A DNA stretch of 64,000 nucleotides from HIMB114 sp008638005. Its GTDB lineage: Bacteria; Pseudomonadota; Alphaproteobacteria; Pelagibacterales; Pelagibacteraceae. Location: assembly GCA_032681305.1 (NCBI GenBank), contig CP136340.1:248001-312000 (forward strand), in the 5' to 3' direction. Below are positions 53,001 through 62,626 of the stretch, piece after piece. Each line of letters starts with the position of its first letter. Positions within the stretch are counted from its first letter, which is position 1. The translations under genes were made by a program, and so were the position numbers. The notes beneath the pieces were generated by a model that saw only the letters and a list, made by a program, of their open reading frames with translations, searched no databases and was not told where the DNA came from.

Positions 53001-53450
53001 ATGAAGTTAATATTATTAGAAAATGTAAAAAAACTTGGAACTATTGGCCAAAAAGTAAACGTAAAAGATGGTTATGGTAGAAATTTTCTTTTAAAAAAAG
53101 GTAAAGCAATTCTTCCAACAAAAGAAAATATAGAGCATTTTGAGAGTAAAAAAGCAGAAATTATTAAAAAAAATGAAATTGAAAAAAATAAAGCTTTAGA
53201 AATATCCGGTAAGCTAAAAAATTTAAAAATTTCTATTAAAAAAGAAATTATGGAAAATGGAAATCTTTATGGATCTGTAACAATCAAAGAATTGTGCACT
53301 GAACTGTTCAATTCAACGCAATTAGAAATTAAACCAGAACAAGTAGAAATAAATACAAATATAAAATCTAAAGGTGAATATAAATTCACTGTAAATTTAC
53401 ATGCTGATGTACAATCAGTGGTTTTAGTTGAAGTCACTGCTAAAGAATAG
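53001..53450 (+). CDS. rplI: 50S ribosomal protein L9
   Basis: Elongated 50S protein near L1. 149 residues. N-terminal signature LLENVKKLGTIGQKVNVKDGYGRNFLLKKGKA, then a long Lys/Glu helix and the C-terminal domain with NGNLYGSVTIKEL. Two bases after rpsR; dnaB follows after 73 bases. Confidence 0.95.
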   Translation: MKLILLENVKKLGTIGQKVNVKDGYGRNFLLKKGKAILPTKENIEHFESKKAEIIKKNEIEKNKALEISGKLKNLKISIKKEIMENGNLYGSVTIKELCTELFNSTQLEIKPEQVEINTNIKSKGEYKFTVNLHADVQSVVLVEVTAKE

Positions 53451-53523
53451 CTGTAAACTTTTCCACACAATTAATAAAAATAAATATCAATGCAAATATA
53501 TCCAATAGGTATATTAAGCATCT

Positions 53524-54948
53524 ATGAACTCAAAGTTAATAAATTTAGAGGTAAATTACGAAAATCAAACACCAAAAAATATTGAAGCTGAACAAACTGT
53601 TTTAGGTTCAATTCTCGCTAATAATGAACTCTACGATGAAGTAACTGATCAAATTGATATCAATCATTTTTTTGATCCAATACATCAGAAAATTTATAAT
53701 ATAATTTCTAATTTGATAACCAAAGGTCTTCTTGCAAATCCAGTTACAATTAAAAATTTCTTTAACTCTAATGAAGAATTGGTTGAAATTGGCGGCGTTG
53801 AATACCTTTTAAAACTTACAAAAGTTTCAACAAGTAAAAACCAAATCAAATACTATTCTCAACTACTAAATGACTTGCACATCAGAAGACAGCTAATCCA
53901 AATTAGTGAAGAAACCTTGGATGAAAGCAAGAATAAAAATATTGATATATCCGGAAAAAATATTCTAGAAAACACAGAAAGAAAATTATTTGAAATTGCA
54001 GAAAAAGGTGAATTTCAACGAAGCTTTGTGACCTTTAAAGATGCGCTTAAAGAAACTATCGATATGGCAACGGCAGCTTACAAAAATGATCAAGGAATTG
54101 TTGGTGTGCCATCTGGACTGACTGATCTTGATGATAGATTAGGTGGAATGCATAAACAGGATTTAATTATTATAGCTGGAAGACCTTCCATGGGTAAAAC
54201 GGCATTAGCAACTAACATTGCATTTTACGCAGCACAAAACATTCAAAAAAATAACATTCCGTCCTCAGTAGCTTTTTTTTCATTGGAGATGTCATCAGAG
54301 CAATTATCTACAAGAATTTTATCTGAACAATCTAGAATAAAATCTAACGATATAAGAAGGGGTAAAATTAATCAAGAAGATTTTGAAAAGTTTATTGAAG
54401 CCTCTAAAAACTTAGAAAATCTCCCACTACATATTGATGATACTCCCGCAATTACAATTGCTGCTCTTAGTAATAGAGCAAGAAGATTAAAAAGAAAGCA
54501 GGGATTAGATTTGATTGTAATTGATTATATTCAGTTAATGAAATCTTCAGGATATAAAAATGAAGGAAGAGTTCTTGAAATTGCACAGATTACTCAAGGA
54601 CTGAAAGCCTTGGCTAAAGAACTTGATGTTCCTGTTCTTGCCTTATCTCAACTATCTAGACAGGTAGAGCAAAGAGAAGATAAGAAACCACAATTGTCAG
54701 ATTTAAGAGAATCTGGTTCCATTGAACAAGATGCTGACGTTGTGATGTTTGTGTTTAGAGAACAGTATTACTTAGAAAAACAAGAACCAAAACTTGGAAC
54801 CGCTGAACATGTGGAGTGGCAAGAAAAAATGAACCAAGTTCATAATCAAGCAGAAATTATAATTGGAAAACAAAGGCATGGTCCTACGGGATTAATTAAA
54901 CTAGAATTCGAGAGCGCATTCACTAAGTTTAAAGATGCCAGTAACTAA
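53524..54948 (+). CDS. dnaB: Replicative DNA helicase DnaB
   Basis: Hexameric replication-fork helicase. 474 residues, no intein. The N-terminal domain starts PKNIEAEQTVLGSILANN; Walker A is AGRPSMGKTALATNI, Walker B VIDYIQLMKSSG, and DnaB motif 4 LPVLALSQLSRQVEQREDKKPQLSDLRESG (here VPVLALSQLSR). Arginine and Lys finger region IIIGKQRHGPTG. The order rplI-dnaB-alr is common in bacteria. Confidence 0.96.
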   Translation: MNSKLINLEVNYENQTPKNIEAEQTVLGSILANNELYDEVTDQIDINHFFDPIHQKIYNIISNLITKGLLANPVTIKNFFNSNEELVEIGGVEYLLKLTKVSTSKNQIKYYSQLLNDLHIRRQLIQISEETLDESKNKNIDISGKNILENTERKLFEIAEKGEFQRSFVTFKDALKETIDMATAAYKNDQGIVGVPSGLTDLDDRLGGMHKQDLIIIAGRPSMGKTALATNIAFYAAQNIQKNNIPSSVAFFSLEMSSEQLSTRILSEQSRIKSNDIRRGKINQEDFEKFIEASKNLENLPLHIDDTPAITIAALSNRARRLKRKQGLDLIVIDYIQLMKSSGYKNEGRVLEIAQITQGLKALAKELDVPVLALSQLSRQVEQREDKKPQLSDLRESGSIEQDADVVMFVFREQYYLEKQEPKLGTAEHVEWQEKMNQVHNQAEIIIGKQRHGPTGLIKLEFESAFTKFKDASN

Positions 54949-54998
54949 AAAATAGTTACAAATATTAAAATTAAATATATATCAGCTAGTCAATTAAT

Positions 54999-56081
54999 AT
55001 GAAATATTCCACTCCAACATTGGATATAGATTTAAATGCTGTAAAGCAAAATTATCTGACTATTAAAAAAATTTGTAAGGGTTCTGAGGTTTGCGGAACT
55101 GTTAAAGCATCTAGTTACGGGCTTGGTGGTCACAATAAAATTGTTACCAAATTAAAAAAAATTGGTTGCAATAGATTTTTTGTTGCGAATATTAATGAAG
55201 GTATTTTTATTAGAAGTAAATTTAAGTCAATAATAATTAATATTTTAAACGGACTTAATAAAAATGAAGAAAAAATTTTTTATAAATACAAATTAAACCC
55301 AGTCATAAATTCTGTAACCCAGCTAAAAAAATGGCTGATGTTTTTAAAAAATAAAAAAAAAAATAGATTAATAATTCATTTTGATACTGGAATGTGTCGT
55401 CTTGGAATACAAGAAAAAGATATAAAAGAAGTTATAAAGCTTAAATCGCAAATAGATAAATTTAAAGAAGTTATCATCATGAGTCACTTAGCTTGTGCAG
55501 GTGAAAAAAAAGATCCTTTCAATGAAATTCAAAGAAAAAAATTTGAAAAAATAAAAATGCTTCTACCAGGTTACAAATATAGTCTTGCAGCATCTGGAGG
55601 AATATTTTTAGGTAAAAAATACCATTATGATTTAGTTAGACCTGGAATTAACATTTACGGAGGAAGCAAAAGTTATCATAAAAACCTTAAACATGTCGTT
55701 TCTCTAAAATCTCCAATTATACAAATTAACGAATTAAAAAAAGGCCAAACCGCTGGTTACTCAAGAACATTTAAAGCAAAAAAAAATATGACTACAGCCA
55801 CCATACCAATGGGTTATGCGGATGGCATAGGAATACGACTATCCAATAAAGGTTTTGTTCACTTTAAATCTCATAAATTACCAATGCTTGGAAGGATATC
55901 AATGGATCTAATCATTATTGATATAACAAAAATTAAAAATAAAATAAAAATTGGAGATTTTGTATACTTGTACAATGACCTGTTCACAATTGATGATTTT
56001 GCTAAATTAACAGGTACAATTCCATATAGAATAATTACTTGCATTTCAAAAAGATATATCAAAAATTATCTTAACGAATAA
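54999..56081 (+). CDS. alr: Alanine racemase
   Basis: PLP enzyme making D-Ala for peptidoglycan. 360 residues. PLP lysine Lys36 in GTVKASSYGLGG; the catalytic Tyr of the second domain is in QTAGYSRTFKAKKN; GMCRLGIQEKD and LPMLGRISMDLIIIDI are family motifs. ASSYGLG in place of the usual ADAYGHG is a mild divergence. The 3' end shares one base with the MMPL gene start. Confidence 0.93.
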   Translation: MKYSTPTLDIDLNAVKQNYLTIKKICKGSEVCGTVKASSYGLGGHNKIVTKLKKIGCNRFFVANINEGIFIRSKFKSIIINILNGLNKNEEKIFYKYKLNPVINSVTQLKKWLMFLKNKKKNRLIIHFDTGMCRLGIQEKDIKEVIKLKSQIDKFKEVIIMSHLACAGEKKDPFNEIQRKKFEKIKMLLPGYKYSLAASGGIFLGKKYHYDLVRPGINIYGGSKSYHKNLKHVVSLKSPIIQINELKKGQTAGYSRTFKAKKNMTTATIPMGYADGIGIRLSNKGFVHFKSHKLPMLGRISMDLIIIDITKIKNKIKIGDFVYLYNDLFTIDDFAKLTGTIPYRIITCISKRYIKNYLNE

Positions 56082-58525
56082 TGCAAATTTATTTTAAAAA
56101 AATTTTACAATATCCAAAATTTATCATAATATTTTTTTTAAGTTTATTCATTGCATCTGTATATTTTTCTAAAAACTTTGATCTTGATGCTTCAGCTCAA
56201 AGTTTACTTTTAGAAAATGATCCAGATTTAAAATACTTAAGAGAATTAAATGAAAGATATGGATCAGAGGAATTTTTTATAATTACATATTCATCAAAAG
56301 AAAAAGTGAATGAAAATATAATTAAAAACTTTGAAACATTTGTAAGCAAAATAAATACATTAGAATGGGTCTCTAAAACAGTGAGCGTAATTAACACTCC
56401 TTTGTTACAAAACTCAAATGAGCCGCTAATGGACAGGATCAAAAACCTTAAATACATTACCAATAAAGATATTAATTTTAACCAGGCATTAAACGAACTT
56501 GTGAAAAGCCCAGTTTATCGAGATTTGGTAATTAGCGCAGACGGCAAAACACTGGGTTTAATAGTCTATTTAAAAGACGATAATGAATACTTGAATGCGA
56601 TTAAGCTAAAAAATAGCATCAATAAAAATGATAAAAATAAATTAGAAAAAATTGATTTAAAAATTAAAGATTTAAGAGAAAAACAATCTGACAATATCTC
56701 AAAATATAACAAAGAAATTAAAAATTTAATTGCTCAAGAAAAAGTTTATGCTGACATTAATTTAAGTGGTATTCCGATGATTGCGGATGACATGATATCT
56801 TTTGTTAAGAAAGATTTAATTATTTTTGGTATTGGCGTTTTACTTTTTATCATTCTTTCTCTTTATTATATTTTTAAGAAAATTAAATTTATTATATTGC
56901 CATTATTAATTTGCTTTCTATCAATTACACTCATGATTGGTCTCATTAGTTTTTTAAAATGGCCAGTAACCGTAATATCATCAAATTTTACAGCTTTAAT
57001 GTTAATTTTAACGATGTCTATGAATATTCACGTTTTAGTAAAGTTCGTACAATACAAAGATCGTTATAAAAATTTAGGTTTGAGCCTAGATGAAATTATT
57101 ATTAAAAGTTGCTCTGAAATATTTTACCCTGTCTTATTTGCTGTCCTAACAACTATTTGTGCATTTATGTCATTAATTATTAGTGACATCAAACCTATCA
57201 TTTCTTTTGGTTATATGATGACTTATGGACTGATTATTTCATTTATAACAACATTCTTACTTTTACCTATTTTGTTAAAAAAACTTGAAACTGAGGTTAC
57301 TTTTGATTTTAAAAAAAATAATATTAATATTGTAAATATTTTTTACAAAATTTATCAAAATAAAATAGTTGTTTGTTTAATTACTTTTTTTTCAATCATT
57401 ATATCAGTCTACGGAATTAAAAAACTCAATGTAGAAAATAGTTTCATTAATTATTTTGACAAAGATACCGAAATTTATAAGGGAATGAAAAAAATTGATC
57501 AAGATTTGGGCGGCACTACGCCACTTGAAATAATACTAAAATTTAAAGATTTAAAAAATGATACATCTAATGATGGTTTTTTAGGAGAAATCAAAACAAA
57601 AGTAGATAATTTTTTAGGTGAAGAACAATCGTCTTCTGATAGTGAAAAATATTGGTTTACTAGAGATAAAGTGGATAAAATAATTGAAGTTCACAAGTAT
57701 TTAGAAAATAGACCTGAAATTGGAAAGGTTCTTTCATTCTACTCTATTTTAAATATAGCAGAGTCTCTTAACTCAAATAAAAAACTTGGAAGTCTAGAAA
57801 TGGGAGTTTTGTATCAAAAATTACCCACTAATATTAAAGAGCAAATTATAAAGCCTTATATATCCATAAAAAATAATGAAGCCAGAATTTCACTAAGAAT
57901 TAAAGATTCTTCGCCTAATCTGAAAAGAAAAGAACTTTTATATACTATAGAAAAAGATTTAATTGAAAAAATTGGTTTAAAAAAACAAGACTTTAAGATT
58001 GCGGGAGTAATGGTTATTTTTAATAACCTTTTACAAAGTTTATTCGACTCCCAAATTAAAAGCCTTGGTTTAGTTATGGTTGGAATTTTTATTATGTTTG
58101 TCATTTTATTTAGATCTCTTAAACTGGCAATAATTGGAATTGTTCCAAATATATTATCTGCGTCTTTGATTTTAGGTATAATTGGAGCCCTAAATATTCC
58201 ACTAGACATGATGACGATAACAATAGCCGCAATAACTATTGGTATAGCTGTCGATGATACCATTCATTATATCTATAAATATAAATCATCATTTACAGAA
58301 TTTAGTGGAGATAAGCTTATAATGGAGTGCCACAAAAATGTTGGGAAAGCTATAATAAGTACCTCGGTAACAATTATTTTCGGTTTTTCAATCCTAGTAT
58401 TATCAAACTTTATTCCTACAATTTACTTTGGTTTGTTCACTGGACTGGCAATGTTTATTGCGCTTTTATTTGTTCTAACACTACTTCCACATTTGTTAAA
58501 TTTAATTTATAGAAAAAGTGTCTGA
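56081..58525 (+). CDS. RND/MMPL-family membrane transporter
   Basis: Inner-membrane protein of 814 residues with RND/MMPL topology: one helix at about 13-30, a periplasmic loop, five helices at about 245-400, then a second helix near 430-448, another loop, and five helices at about 650-805. Sterol-sensing-like helices and GIAVDDTIHYIYKYK are typical of the family. Related proteins export lipids, hopanoids or siderophores; the substrate here is unknown. No periplasmic adaptor or outer-membrane partner gene is adjacent. Starts on the last base of alr and overlaps cvpA by eight bases. Confidence 0.85.
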   Translation: MQIYFKKILQYPKFIIIFFLSLFIASVYFSKNFDLDASAQSLLLENDPDLKYLRELNERYGSEEFFIITYSSKEKVNENIIKNFETFVSKINTLEWVSKTVSVINTPLLQNSNEPLMDRIKNLKYITNKDINFNQALNELVKSPVYRDLVISADGKTLGLIVYLKDDNEYLNAIKLKNSINKNDKNKLEKIDLKIKDLREKQSDNISKYNKEIKNLIAQEKVYADINLSGIPMIADDMISFVKKDLIIFGIGVLLFIILSLYYIFKKIKFIILPLLICFLSITLMIGLISFLKWPVTVISSNFTALMLILTMSMNIHVLVKFVQYKDRYKNLGLSLDEIIIKSCSEIFYPVLFAVLTTICAFMSLIISDIKPIISFGYMMTYGLIISFITTFLLLPILLKKLETEVTFDFKKNNINIVNIFYKIYQNKIVVCLITFFSIIISVYGIKKLNVENSFINYFDKDTEIYKGMKKIDQDLGGTTPLEIILKFKDLKNDTSNDGFLGEIKTKVDNFLGEEQSSSDSEKYWFTRDKVDKIIEVHKYLENRPEIGKVLSFYSILNIAESLNSNKKLGSLEMGVLYQKLPTNIKEQIIKPYISIKNNEARISLRIKDSSPNLKRKELLYTIEKDLIEKIGLKKQDFKIAGVMVIFNNLLQSLFDSQIKSLGLVMVGIFIMFVILFRSLKLAIIGIVPNILSASLILGIIGALNIPLDMMTITIAAITIGIAVDDTIHYIYKYKSSFTEFSGDKLIMECHKNVGKAIISTSVTIIFGFSILVLSNFIPTIYFGLFTGLAMFIALLFVLTLLPHLLNLIYRKSV

Positions 58526-59069
58526 TTTTTTTAATAATTTTAAAGATCTAATAACTATTTTAGATATAATTTTTATTTTTTTTATCATAGTAAATTTAAT
58601 TTCTGGATTAAGAAACGGTCTTGTTGCTAGTTTAATTTCTTTTTCAAAATGGCTGATAGCGTTCTATGGAGTTAAAATTTTATTGCCTATTTTAAGACCT
58701 TATCTTGATGGCCTAATAGAGTCTGAGCTAATCACAGATATCATTTTGGGCTCAGTTATATTTTTTTTAGTTTTGTTTATTACATTGCTGATTATCAAAG
58801 GATTAAAAAAAACTATTAAATGGTCGGGCCTTGGGTCAATTGACACTGCTTTTGGTTTTATATTTGGAATATTAAAAGGTTATATTTATTTTGTTTCAAT
58901 TTTTAGTATTTTAAGTTTTGTTCATCCATACGAAAAATGGCCAAATTATTTAAATAATGGCAAGAGTGTAAGTATTATAATTTGGGGAAATGACCTGTTG
59001 CTAGATATATTACCCCATCGATATAAATACATAGATAAAGGTACGGAAAAGCTAAATAAATTGAAATAA
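58518..59069 (+). CDS. cvpA: CvpA family membrane protein
   Basis: Inner-membrane protein with four predicted helices (about 15-35, 40-60, 75-100, 115-135). 183 residues from a GTG start that overlaps the MMPL stop by eight bases. The pattern INLISGLRNGLVASLISFSKW (here IVNLISGLRNG) and GSIDTAFGFIFGILKGYI matches CvpA. CvpA affects colicin V production and envelope processes in E. coli. Located just before purF, as in most proteobacteria. Confidence 0.9.
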   Translation: MSDFFNNFKDLITILDIIFIFFIIVNLISGLRNGLVASLISFSKWLIAFYGVKILLPILRPYLDGLIESELITDIILGSVIFFLVLFITLLIIKGLKKTIKWSGLGSIDTAFGFIFGILKGYIYFVSIFSILSFVHPYEKWPNYLNNGKSVSIIIWGNDLLLDILPHRYKYIDKGTEKLNKLK

Positions 59070-59107
59070 AAAATAGATTTTGTATTTTTTTAATATATTA
59101 GGTACTC

Positions 59108-60547
59108 GTGGACGATAGGTTAAAAGAAGAGTGTGGTATTTTTGGTGTCTATAACCACCCAGAAGCTTCGGCTCTGGTTGCTCTTGGTTTGCATGCTTTA
59201 CAACATAGAGGTCAAGAGGCCTGCGGAATAAATTCATTTGATGGTAAAAATTTTTATTCAATAAAGAGAAGAGGATTAGTTGGAGATAACTTTACTGATC
59301 CAAAAATTATAGATCAACTTAAAGGTAATTCAGCAATTGGTCATAACAGGTACTCAACTACAGGAGCACCTATGATTAGAAATATTCAGCCTTTTTTTGC
59401 AGACCTACACACTGGTGGCTTAAGCATTGCTCATAATGGTAATTTAACCAATGCGATAAGTATTAGAGAAAAAATGGTAAAAGATGGTGCGATATTTCAA
59501 ACAACTTCAGATACAGAAACATTAGTTCAGCTTATTGCAAAATCAAAAAGAGTTAAAACTATTGATAAAATTATTGATGCGGTCTTTCAAGTGCAAGGTG
59601 GATATGCCCTTACAATGATGACTAACAAAAAACTGGTTGGTATTAGAGACCCATATGGAATTAGACCTCTTGTATTGGGAAAGCTCAAAGACTCATATAT
59701 TTTATCATCGGAAACTTGTGCGCTTGATATTATTGGAGCAGATTTTATTAGAGAAATAGAAAATGGAGAGATTGTGGTTATTGATAAAAACGGCGTAGAA
59801 AGCATTAAACCATTCCCAAAAGTTCCTGCTAGACCTTGCGTTTTTGAGTATGTTTACTTTTCTAGACCTGATAGCATTGTTGGTGGAAAAGCTGTCCATG
59901 AATACCGAAAAAAACTCGGAGAAGAGCTGGCTAAAGAACTTTCAATAGAGGCTGATATTGTATCGGCAGTTCCTGACTCTGGTATTCCAGCGGCTATTGG
60001 ATATTCAAATCAATCTAAAATAACTTATGACATGGGAATTATAAGAAACCATTATGTAGGAAGAACCTTCATTGAACCAACTCAGCAAATTAGACAACTG
60101 GGTGTTAAACTTAAACATAATGCAAATAAAGAAATTATCAAAAACAAAAGACTAATTCTAGTTGATGACTCTATTGTGAGAGGGACAACATCTAAAAAAC
60201 TCGTTGATATGTTATACAATGCAGGCGCTAAAGAAATACATCTTTGTATTTCAAGCCCTCCTATTAAACATCCTGACTATTACGGAATTGATACGCCAAA
60301 TATAAAAGATCTTATTGCCGCTAATCATAGTAATGAGGAAATTAGAAAAATCATTGGAGTAGATACTCTACAATATTTAAGTATTGAAGGATTGTACAGG
60401 GCGCTTGGTCGTGAGAAAAGAAATGAAAAAAATCCTCAATTTACAGATCATTGCTTTACAGGAGACTATCCTGTTCAACCGCTTGATCAACTCAATCAGT
60501 TAGAGAAAAATAATCAACTTTCGCTTTTAAGCAATGTTAGAGTTTAA
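59108..60547 (+). CDS. purF: Amidophosphoribosyltransferase
   Basis: First committed step of purine synthesis. 479 residues from a GTG start. A short propeptide (MDDRLKEE) precedes Cys9, which becomes the N-terminal glutaminase nucleophile (CGIFGVYNHPEASAL). GHNRYSTTGAP and the PRPP loop LILVDDSIVRGTTSKK are present. Four bases separate its stop from the convergent der stop. Confidence 0.95.
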   Translation: MDDRLKEECGIFGVYNHPEASALVALGLHALQHRGQEACGINSFDGKNFYSIKRRGLVGDNFTDPKIIDQLKGNSAIGHNRYSTTGAPMIRNIQPFFADLHTGGLSIAHNGNLTNAISIREKMVKDGAIFQTTSDTETLVQLIAKSKRVKTIDKIIDAVFQVQGGYALTMMTNKKLVGIRDPYGIRPLVLGKLKDSYILSSETCALDIIGADFIREIENGEIVVIDKNGVESIKPFPKVPARPCVFEYVYFSRPDSIVGGKAVHEYRKKLGEELAKELSIEADIVSAVPDSGIPAAIGYSNQSKITYDMGIIRNHYVGRTFIEPTQQIRQLGVKLKHNANKEIIKNKRLILVDDSIVRGTTSKKLVDMLYNAGAKEIHLCISSPPIKHPDYYGIDTPNIKDLIAANHSNEEIRKIIGVDTLQYLSIEGLYRALGREKRNEKNPQFTDHCFTGDYPVQPLDQLNQLEKNNQLSLLSNVRV

Positions 60548-60551
60548 TATT

Positions 60552-61364
60552 TTATTTTGAATACGGATTTTCATTATTCAAATATTTAATCACTGTGATT
60601 TGATTGTAAATTTTTAATTCAGACAAAACCTGTTTTAAAAAGAAATTTTTATATTCTTTGCTTAAAGAAGTTAATTTATTACCAAAAGCTTTGAAAATCA
60701 TTGGTTTTGAATTTACATGTCTTAGAAATTTAATAATAGGTCTACTTTTTTTTGAAAAAACAGGCTGATGTTTTTCAAGAATTTTTTTTAGAACAATGTT
60801 AACTTCTTTATTATTAATTAATAGTTTTGAACTAGTGTGAATTTCTAATATTTTTTTTAATAAAAATTCTTTTTTTACATTTTTTAAAGCTGAAATAAAA
60901 AGAGGTTTAAGTAAGATGTTTGGATAATTCTTTTCAAAAAAATATTTAAAATACACTTCTTTTTTTTTTAAATTTTCTTTAATGAGATCAGTTTTGTTAA
61001 TAATTACTATAACGTTTTTTAACTTATTTAAAATAAGTCTAAAAAGCTGTTTGTCATTCTTAGTTATTACATCACTCCCATCTAAAACAAAAAAAATTAC
61101 ATCACTTTGATTTAACTGTTTTATTGTTTCTGATGTTATAATCTTTTGTTTATTTGTATGGGATTTAGATTTTTTTTTTAATCCTCCTAAATCTATAAGA
61201 TTAATATTTAAATCATCAAACTCTTTAATAGATGAAATTGGATATACTGTGGTTCCAGAAATATCACTTACTTCGGAAATATCTTTACCCAATAATTTAT
61301 TAAAGATTGTTGATTTACCAACATTTGGCTTTCCAATGATTGAAACATTAACATTTTCTGTCAT
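60552..61364 (-). CDS. der: Der/EngA-like ribosome-assembly GTPase with a single G domain
   Basis: Der normally has two tandem GTPase domains and a KH-like domain (about 450-490 residues) and helps mature the 50S subunit. This 270-residue protein has one: G1 GKPNVGKST at 11-19, G3 DLGG at 58-61 (instead of DTAG), G4 NKTD at 123-126, G5 near SAL at 158. The phrase GGLKKKSK resembles the second Der G domain. A KH-like domain follows at about 190-268 (LEKHQPVFSKKSRPIIKF, FLKQVLSELKIY, NENPYSK). The upstream bamB gene ends at its ATG, so there is no room for a first G domain. Confidence 0.85.
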   Translation of the reverse strand: MTENVNVSIIGKPNVGKSTIFNKLLGKDISEVSDISGTTVYPISSIKEFDDLNINLIDLGGLKKKSKSHTNKQKIITSETIKQLNQSDVIFFVLDGSDVITKNDKQLFRLILNKLKNVIVIINKTDLIKENLKKKEVYFKYFFEKNYPNILLKPLFISALKNVKKEFLLKKILEIHTSSKLLINNKEVNIVLKKILEKHQPVFSKKSRPIIKFLRHVNSKPMIFKAFGNKLTSLSKEYKNFFLKQVLSELKIYNQITVIKYLNNENPYSK

Positions 61365-62626
61365 TAGAATTTATTGATTGAGTTTTCTGATAATAAATAA
61401 AATTGTTTTTTATAAATTGCATAATCTTTGTATCCTTTAAAGCTTTTATTCATATTGATCACATCAAAATTACTACTTTTTACCTCTACAAAAATTCCAC
61501 TTTTATCAAAAAGATAAATAGCATTTTTTCCCATAATTAAACTTTGAAAGTTTAAGTCCTCATCTTTTTTTTTATTACGACTCAACTCTCTATTTAAAAC
61601 TACCTCTCCATTATTTTTTTTATAAATAATTAGTCGATTATTAAATGCGGTTAACAAATAGTTTTCATGAAATTGCAATCGGTTTAAAGAAAATATTGGT
61701 GTTGACCAAATGATAGCCCCTGAATTTACATCTATCGCATAGGTAAAACCATAATTAGTGGATACATAAAGAGTTTTTCCTTTATCTATAGAAATTGGAC
61801 TGGATTTAAAAATTGTTGGTACTTTTTGAAAATTTTGTACATCAAAAACTAGGCTCCACTTAATATTATTTTCTGCTAAATCTAAACAATAGATTTCAGC
61901 GCTGTCATTTGTGAAAAAAAGTTTATCATTTTCGATTGCAATTTGATACGAGCTATCGTGTTTTAAATTCTTTGAAGCTGTTTCAAAACTCCAATTAAGC
62001 TTACCATCATTGGTAGATACTGAAAAAATTTTACTGTTACTATTAATTAAATAAACATTATCTTTATATATTTTAATATTTGATCGAAATGGGACGCCCA
62101 ATTCAACCGACCAATTTTTTTTTAAAGTTTTAAGGTCAAAAGAATGAATATTTCCAAGATTGTCGGATAATAAAATATTATTTTTATACCCAACTAAATT
62201 GAATGTTAAATTATAATTTTTATAGACTTTTCTTTTATAAACTTTAGTAGACCTAATTTTTTTTAATTCAGTGGAATATATAATTAAATTTGATTTGTCA
62301 TCGATTGTAATAACATTATTTTCATAAATAATTATATTTTGAAAATTTCCAGATACTGATCTAGTTTTTTTTTGAAGCTCAATATTTACAGGATAAACTG
62401 TATTACTATTATTGTAGTGCGTCTGTGACCAATTCTTATATTCTTTGAACTGATTAATCGAAATTTTGTTAATTTTATTTATATTTTGCTTAAAAAGATC
62501 ATTATCATTTATTAACTCAATTCTTTTTCCTTGTTTTAAAAAAGCATCAATATCAACAAGTTCCTCTTTATCTCCGCCGCAAGACTTAAGAAATAAAATA
62601 ATAAAAATGAAAAAAAAATATTTCAT
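61364..62626 (-). CDS. bamB: BamB-like outer-membrane assembly lipoprotein (PQQ repeats)
   Basis: Lipoprotein of the Bam complex family. 420 residues. The signal ends in the lipobox LKSC at about residue 16. The rest shows repeated PQQ-type beta-propeller blades (KNWSVELGVPF, GKLNWSFETASKN, NNIKWSLVFDVQN, GAIIWSTPIFSLN). Lying between the YfgM-like gene and der is the canonical position of bamB. It shares one base with der and overlaps the YfgM-like gene by four. Confidence 0.88.
   Translation of the reverse strand: MKYFFFIFIILFLKSCGGDKEELVDIDAFLKQGKRIELINDNDLFKQNINKINKISINQFKEYKNWSQTHYNNSNTVYPVNIELQKKTRSVSGNFQNIIIYENNVITIDDKSNLIIYSTELKKIRSTKVYKRKVYKNYNLTFNLVGYKNNILLSDNLGNIHSFDLKTLKKNWSVELGVPFRSNIKIYKDNVYLINSNSKIFSVSTNDGKLNWSFETASKNLKHDSSYQIAIENDKLFFTNDSAEIYCLDLAENNIKWSLVFDVQNFQKVPTIFKSSPISIDKGKTLYVSTNYGFTYAIDVNSGAIIWSTPIFSLNRLQFHENYLLTAFNNRLIIYKKNNGEVVLNRELSRNKKKDEDLNFQSLIMGKNAIYLFDKSGIFVEVKSSNFDVINMNKSFKGYKDYAIYKKQFYLLSENSINKF

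Noticed and set aside
53459..53467. DnaA-box-like TTTTCCACA just upstream of dnaB
   Set aside because: A single 9-mer in AT-rich DNA with no cluster of boxes, no AT-rich unwinding repeat and no dnaA or parAB nearby, so not evidence of an origin.
57856..58263. 135-codon open frame antisense to the MMPL transporter gene
   Set aside because: Shadow of a hydrophobic sense region; the apparent membrane protein is a by-product of sense-strand codons.
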